From Thermoplasmatales archaeon (GTDB lineage: Archaea; Thermoplasmatota; Thermoplasmata; Thermoplasmatales; Thermoplasmataceae), in assembly GCA_016806715.1 (NCBI GenBank), contig CP060531.1, positions 62,001 to 126,000 of the forward strand: 64,000 bases of DNA. Direction: 5' to 3'. The translations under genes were made by a program, and so were the position numbers. The first letter of the stretch is position 1. Every line of letters starts with the position of its first letter. Shown piece by piece: positions 60,633 through 64,000 of this stretch. Below the pieces are notes generated by a model. That model had not been told where the DNA came from and did not search any database. It saw only the letters and a list, made by a program, of their open reading frames with translations.

Positions 60633-61897
60633 GGATCTCTTGAACTCTTTGGGGGTAAGTAATATACCCTCATTCATTTACATTTCATGAATTCTGAGGA
60701 ACTGTTCAGGAGACTTCTAGGTTTAGAGGAGCCGTGGATCATTAAGGAAATAAAGTTCGATCACCAGGAAAAGAGGGTGGATATCTTCATAGATTTTCCG
60801 AAGGGATCTAGATTCCCATGCCCTGTCTGTGGAATACCATATGGAGTACACGACACTGAGGAACGCACATGGAGGCACCTGAACGTATTCCAGTATCCCA
60901 CATACGTGCATGCAAGGGAACCCAGAATAAAATGTGATCAGCATGGAAAGAAGACCGCTGATCTGCCATGGGCAAGAAAGGGATCGGGATTCTCGCTGCA
61001 CTTTGAAGCAATGGTTGTGGAGATGGGCAAAGAGATGCCGGTATCTTCAGTTGCAAGGATTGTGGGAATCAATGAGGATTCTGTCTGGAGAATCCTGAAA
61101 CATTATGTGGATGAGGCCAGGAAAGATCAGGATCTCTCTGGCATATCAGTGCTGGGAATAGACGAATTCTCCGTGGAGAAGCATCATGTCTATGTTACTC
61201 TCTTTTACGACATAAAGAACAGCAGGGTCATACACATCGAGGAGGGAAAGGATTCCGATGTTTTCATGAAGTTCATGCAGAAGAATCCATTCCTTGATGT
61301 CAGGAACATAGAGCACATCACAATGGACATGTGCCCGCCATACATATCCGGCGCTAAACGGTATTTTCCGGATTCATCAATTGTCTTCGATCACTTCCAC
61401 GTCATAAAGATGATGAATGATGCACTTGACAGGATCAGGCGTAAGGAGTCAAGGGAGAATGAAATCCTCAAACACACAAGATATGACTGGCTGAAGAATT
61501 TCAGTGATCTCTTACAAAAGGAGAGAGATCGCCTCATGTCCGTGAAATCCCTTGATCTGCAGACATCGCATGCATATCATTTCAAGATCGCCCTGCAGAG
61601 ATTATGGCAGGTCAATGCAGGCATTGCTGAATCATACCTGAGGAAATGGATATCATGGGCATCCCGATCAAGGATGCCGGATATCATCAAGCTTGGAAAG
61701 ACCATAAATCGGCATCTTGCTGGCATAATGGAAGCCATACGATCCGGAATAAATTCCGCTGTTGTTGAGGGACTGAACAACAAGATCCGGACAGCATTCA
61801 AGCGTTCTTATGGGTTCAAGGCCCATGAGTACAGGGACACGATCATCTATCTGGTGGCAGGAGGTCTGAAATTACCCCCACAATGTTGAAGAGATCC
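60633..61897 (+). mobile_element. ISL3-family insertion sequence, 1265 bp
   Basis: Complete element with imperfect terminal inverted repeats of about 27 bp: GGATCTCTTGAAC at the left end and the complement GGATCTCTTCAAC at the right, both followed by TGGGGGTAA; 22 of 27 positions match. It has one transposase gene and the 8-bp target duplication ATCTATTT. The exact duplication and intact ends point to a recent insertion. Confidence 0.9.
60687..61889 (+). CDS. ISL3-family transposase
   Basis: DDE transposase of 400 residues. The N-terminal zinc-binding part has CPVCG (about residues 45-49) and a second Cys/His pair in IKCDQHGKK. An HTH segment (VSSVARIVGINEDSVWRIL) follows. The catalytic acids are likely in LGIDEFSVEKHH, ITMDMCPPY and the late VVEGLNNKIRTAFKRSYGF, all diagnostic for ISL3. 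The full length suggests an active enzyme. The stop lies inside the right terminal repeat. Confidence 0.93.
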   Translation: MNSEELFRRLLGLEEPWIIKEIKFDHQEKRVDIFIDFPKGSRFPCPVCGIPYGVHDTEERTWRHLNVFQYPTYVHAREPRIKCDQHGKKTADLPWARKGSGFSLHFEAMVVEMGKEMPVSSVARIVGINEDSVWRILKHYVDEARKDQDLSGISVLGIDEFSVEKHHVYVTLFYDIKNSRVIHIEEGKDSDVFMKFMQKNPFLDVRNIEHITMDMCPPYISGAKRYFPDSSIVFDHFHVIKMMNDALDRIRRKESRENEILKHTRYDWLKNFSDLLQKERDRLMSVKSLDLQTSHAYHFKIALQRLWQVNAGIAESYLRKWISWASRSRMPDIIKLGKTINRHLAGIMEAIRSGINSAVVEGLNNKIRTAFKRSYGFKAHEYRDTIIYLVAGGLKLPPQC

Positions 61898-61905
61898 ATC
61901 TATTT
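61898..61905 (+). repeat. Target-site duplication, right copy
   Basis: ATCTATTT, identical to 60625-60632. Confidence 0.85.
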
Positions 61906-62463
61906 TCTCCAACAGGTCAGCAAGCCATATTTAATATGAACATTTCAAACTATGAATTTTCAGGAATATTCATCGCTAACAACCAATACCTTGAGGGGAA
62001 TCTGAGTTACAATCACTATTTAAGCATTGAAGATTTTACTTCACTCACTTTGGCATTTATAAGCTATGGTATGAATGTAAAGATCCCTTATGACTATGTG
62101 AGACAGCTTCAAGTCTCATCTACATCAACTCCCTTTTCAACTTTCAATACGACCTCAGAGAAATTATACATGACCAGCAATCAAGGAGAAACTGAGGCAG
62201 TTAACGGGAATGTCAATTTTACTGCCCCTGATATTATAACTCTTCAGGAATCTGGCTACTACCCAAATATGACGTCTAAATTGGAACTGAGTTACTATAT
62301 TCAAGCTAATGAGGCGATGGTATATAACAACGGACACTACGTCTACAATGCGACCCAGTTAAGATACGGGACTGAAGCAAGAAACTGGATGTCACTTGCA
62401 GCGGGTGCCTTTATCAGCGTTGGAATGGCAGAGTTTATTGCACTTATTAGAAAGAAAGATTAG

Positions 62464-62875
62464 CGCCAAGGAAGTAAAAATTCCACGAATAATCTAAGAT
62501 CAACCTATTCTTTTTATTTAGAAACGGTTTGAGGATAGGGTTCTAGTACGTTACAGGAAGTGACGGTCCAGATGTAACAATCATGCAATCATCTGATGGT
62601 TTTTACACGTTTTAGATGATAAAGATATCTCTGAACAACTGGAAAGCGTGGATGAGTCACCACAAGGTAAAGATATTAAAAGTGGGAAGCTTAGATCAGC
62701 ACCCAACAGAAAGGTGAAATCCTAACAATTGGGGAAGAAGACAGGAAAGAGATAAGGTAGCCAATAGAGAGATGGCCTTAAGCGATATGGAATCAAATAG
62801 GAACTACCAAGTATACTGATCATAAGACGTAAAACTTATAGACTTCCAAGAAGTGTATATTTGGAGAAGAAAAAT
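62464..62875. other. Non-coding stretch before the ubiquitin-like operon
   Basis: About 400 bases with no gene recognised. The right end holds A/T boxes (AAAACTTATAG near 62831 and GTATATTTGG near 62855) and a GGAG ribosome-binding site at 62863 for the next gene. Confidence 0.4.
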
Positions 62876-63115
62876 ATGGTCGAGACTGTGATCGTGTTTA
62901 TTGGAAAAAAGAAGATAGAATCAGGGAAGGAAACAACAGTTGGTGCCTTATTGGCACTGGCAGGTTTCTCCCCGAGTGAATATATCCTTGAGCTGAGGGA
63001 GGGTGAAGGTGGCCCTGTCATTAACAAATATACCGAGCCAACAGAAAAGTTGGAATTGAAAGAAGGGGAACATTTCACCACCAAATACATCGGGCCGATA
63101 CAGCCATCTGATTGA
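62876..63115 (+). CDS. Ubiquitin-like protein (multi-ubiquitin-domain family, single copy)
   Basis: 79 residues from ATG 62876, seven bases after GGAGAAG (a TTG at 62861 is also in frame). The beta-grasp pattern of the prokaryotic ubiquitin-like families is seen: VIVFIGKKKIESGKETTVG, then LLALAGFSPSEYILEL and LKEGEHFTTKY. It does not end in Gly-Gly (the end is GPIQPSD), so it would need trimming or would act uncut. It is followed after one base by an E2-like gene and then a JAMM-domain gene, the gene order of the bacterial ubiquitin-like conjugation operons. Confidence 0.72.
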   Translation: MVETVIVFIGKKKIESGKETTVGALLALAGFSPSEYILELREGEGGPVINKYTEPTEKLELKEGEHFTTKYIGPIQPSD

Positions 63116-63116
63116 C

Positions 63117-63482
63117 ATGTCTGATGATAACTCAGCCGAATCCTTCGAAAGTGAGGTAAAACTACGAGAATACAGTTATACAGCTACCACGGTATCTGGT
63201 AACGTCGCTTTTATTATTGAAAATTATCCAATTTTGTACGGCAAGAACTCAGGAAAGCAAATTTCAATAGGTATTGTACTGCCGAAAGATTATCCTTCTG
63301 CGGCCCCTGCTGGTATTCACATAAAGTGGCGACAGGACTTACAAAACAAACCTACAAACATTGTGAAAAGTGAGATGGGAAGTGGGTGGGAACGAATGAG
63401 CCGCGTAGTTCAGAACTGGGTCCCGGGGCGGAGAAGGGCAGAATTGTTTTTCGCTCAGGTGGATAAATGGCTGGAAGCATAG
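63117..63482 (+). CDS. E2-like (UBC-fold) protein lacking cysteine
   Basis: 121 residues. The core reads VAFIIENYPILYGK, then ISIGIVLPKDYPSAAPAGIHIKW in parts, with the LP-x-x-YP-x-x-P turn typical of UBC folds and of prokaryotic E2-type families. The protein contains no cysteine at all, so it cannot form the E2 thioester. It may be an inactive adaptor like eukaryotic UEV proteins, or the fold may only bind the ubiquitin-like partner. It starts two bases after the ubiquitin-like gene and its stop abuts the JAMM gene. Confidence 0.66.
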   Translation: MSDDNSAESFESEVKLREYSYTATTVSGNVAFIIENYPILYGKNSGKQISIGIVLPKDYPSAAPAGIHIKWRQDLQNKPTNIVKSEMGSGWERMSRVVQNWVPGRRRAELFFAQVDKWLEA

Positions 63483-64000
63483 ATGTTGGAATTCAGTATA
63501 GCAATTCCAGAAAGCTTGGAGAATCAGCTTCGTACCAAGCTTTTGGCTAATAAGGAAAATGAAGATGGCGTTTTTGCGTTTTGGAGACCAGCAAAGGGCA
63601 AGAGAAGAAAAACTGGTTTAATTGTGGATTGGCTGGCGCCACATGTAAATGAAGTACTGCACCATGGCAATATCACACTGACTACTGAATATTATACAAG
63701 AGCTCGGGAGAAAGCTCTTCAACTTAAAGCTGGCCTTGTGCTAGTACATACGCATCCATTAGGATCTGGATGGCAACTTCCATCCTCTTTCGATAAGAAA
63801 GTTGAGGGAGTTAAAATAGGCCCCGAAATAGAAGATCTCACAGGCCAGCCAATGATAGGAATGATCCTGTCAGGCGACGGAACCTGGAGCGCAAGATTTT
63901 ACTCAACGAATTTAAAAGGAAAGACCACCTTAAATGAATGTGTATCAGTAAGAATAGTGGGAAAATACCTAAAATTACATTTCAATCCATCTCTTAAGCC
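63483..64000 (+). CDS. JAB/JAMM metalloprotease-domain protein, cut by window edge
   Basis: The first 172 residues are visible. GLVLVHTHPLGSGWQ plus LPSSFD gives H-x-H-x9-S-x2-D, the zinc site of JAMM deubiquitinases, with Glu65 or so upstream as the likely fourth acidic residue. In bacterial ubiquitin-like operons this domain is often fused to, or followed by, an E1-like ThiF domain, which would lie beyond the right edge. It begins directly after the stop of the E2-like gene (TAG then ATG). Expected role: processing or release of the ubiquitin-like protein. Confidence 0.75.
   Translation, partial: MLEFSIAIPESLENQLRTKLLANKENEDGVFAFWRPAKGKRRKTGLIVDWLAPHVNEVLHHGNITLTTEYYTRAREKALQLKAGLVLVHTHPLGSGWQLPSSFDKKVEGVKIGPEIEDLTGQPMIGMILSGDGTWSARFYSTNLKGKTTLNECVSVRIVGKYLKLHFNPSLK

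Larger units (their letters stand above)
59952..62463 (+). pseudogene. Membrane-anchored surface-like protein gene split by an IS
   Basis: The first part (59952-60632) and the last part (61906-62463) of one gene. Removing the IS and one copy of the 8-bp target repeat restores a continuous frame of 412 codons, DIDLF joined to SPTGQQAIFN. The protein has an N-terminal membrane helix (about residues 20-40), a long Asn/Thr/Ser-rich extracytoplasmic region with many N-x-T/S sites, and a C-terminal helix (AAGAFISVGMAEFIALI) ending in RKKD. It looks like a glycosylated cell-surface protein. Start GTG 59952. Confidence 0.75.

Noticed and set aside
60649-61884. IS ends placed at the GGGGGTAA repeats
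   Set aside because: These inner ends give no target duplication; moving out to GGATCTC gives an exact 8-bp duplication and restores the host frame.
1-64000. CRISPR arrays and cas genes
   Set aside because: No regularly spaced identical repeats and no Cas motif were seen; the ~90-bp repeats are dispersed and imperfect.

Overview
The window comes from an archaeon of the Thermoplasmata, most likely a Thermoplasmatales relative (Ferroplasma, Cuniculiplasma or Thermoplasma type). The signs are an archaeal leucyl-tRNA synthetase, a pyruvoyl arginine decarboxylase, archease, a radical-SAM tetraether lipid synthase, archaeal Elp3 and adenosine-specific kinase, a Kdp potassium pump paired with a Usp protein instead of KdpDE, and many genes that start with no or a very short leader. 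The species cannot be fixed by reading alone.

Layout. 1-14.7 kb is core chromosome: leuS (cut by the left edge), pdaD, archease, tes, tRNA-Gly, a small ArsA/MinD-type ATPase, an aldose epimerase, a PLP decarboxylase, a polyprenol-kinase-like membrane protein, malic enzyme, GNATs and RidA. 14.8-20.3 kb is an accessory block (HNH nuclease, membrane proteins, a PIN-membrane protein). It is bounded by two related ~85-bp sequences, one of which runs into the 3' end of tRNA-Arg(CCG). 20.3-34.3 kb is core again: adenosine-specific kinase, Elp3, kdpFABC plus a Usp protein, pyrD-pyrK and a STAND-like ATPase.

34.33-46.73 kb is a ~12.4-kb integrated plasmid or provirus. It sits in the 3' end of tRNA-Arg(TCG), with a 13-bp direct repeat at its two ends. 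It carries a tyrosine integrase, HicAB, four single-span membrane microproteins, and a long leftward operon joined by ATGA-type overlaps. That operon encodes an AbrB-type regulator, a primase-polymerase, a D5/SF3 helicase, a stand-alone PolX-type nucleotidyltransferase, an Hfq/Sm-like protein and several unknowns. No capsid gene was recognised.

46.7-64 kb is a second accessory region rich in defence-like genes: a BNR-propeller protein, a membrane J-domain protein, an HsdR_N-like nuclease with membrane helices, a Ser/Thr kinase-HD phosphohydrolase fusion with an overlapping partner gene, an HTH-PD-(D/E)XK protein, remnants of other elements, and an ISL3-type insertion inside a membrane-protein gene. 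At the right edge lies a ubiquitin-like/E2-like/JAMM gene set. Imperfect ~90-bp repeats (five copies, all in the same orientation, at 18.0, 19.5, 52.7, 53.8 and 58.1 kb) fall between the accessory genes like cassette borders.

The best candidates for undescribed biology are the kinase-HD two-gene operon, the repeat-bounded accessory cassettes, the archaeal ubiquitin-like module with a cysteine-less E2, and the tRNA-Arg element with its PolX/PrimPol/Hfq combination.
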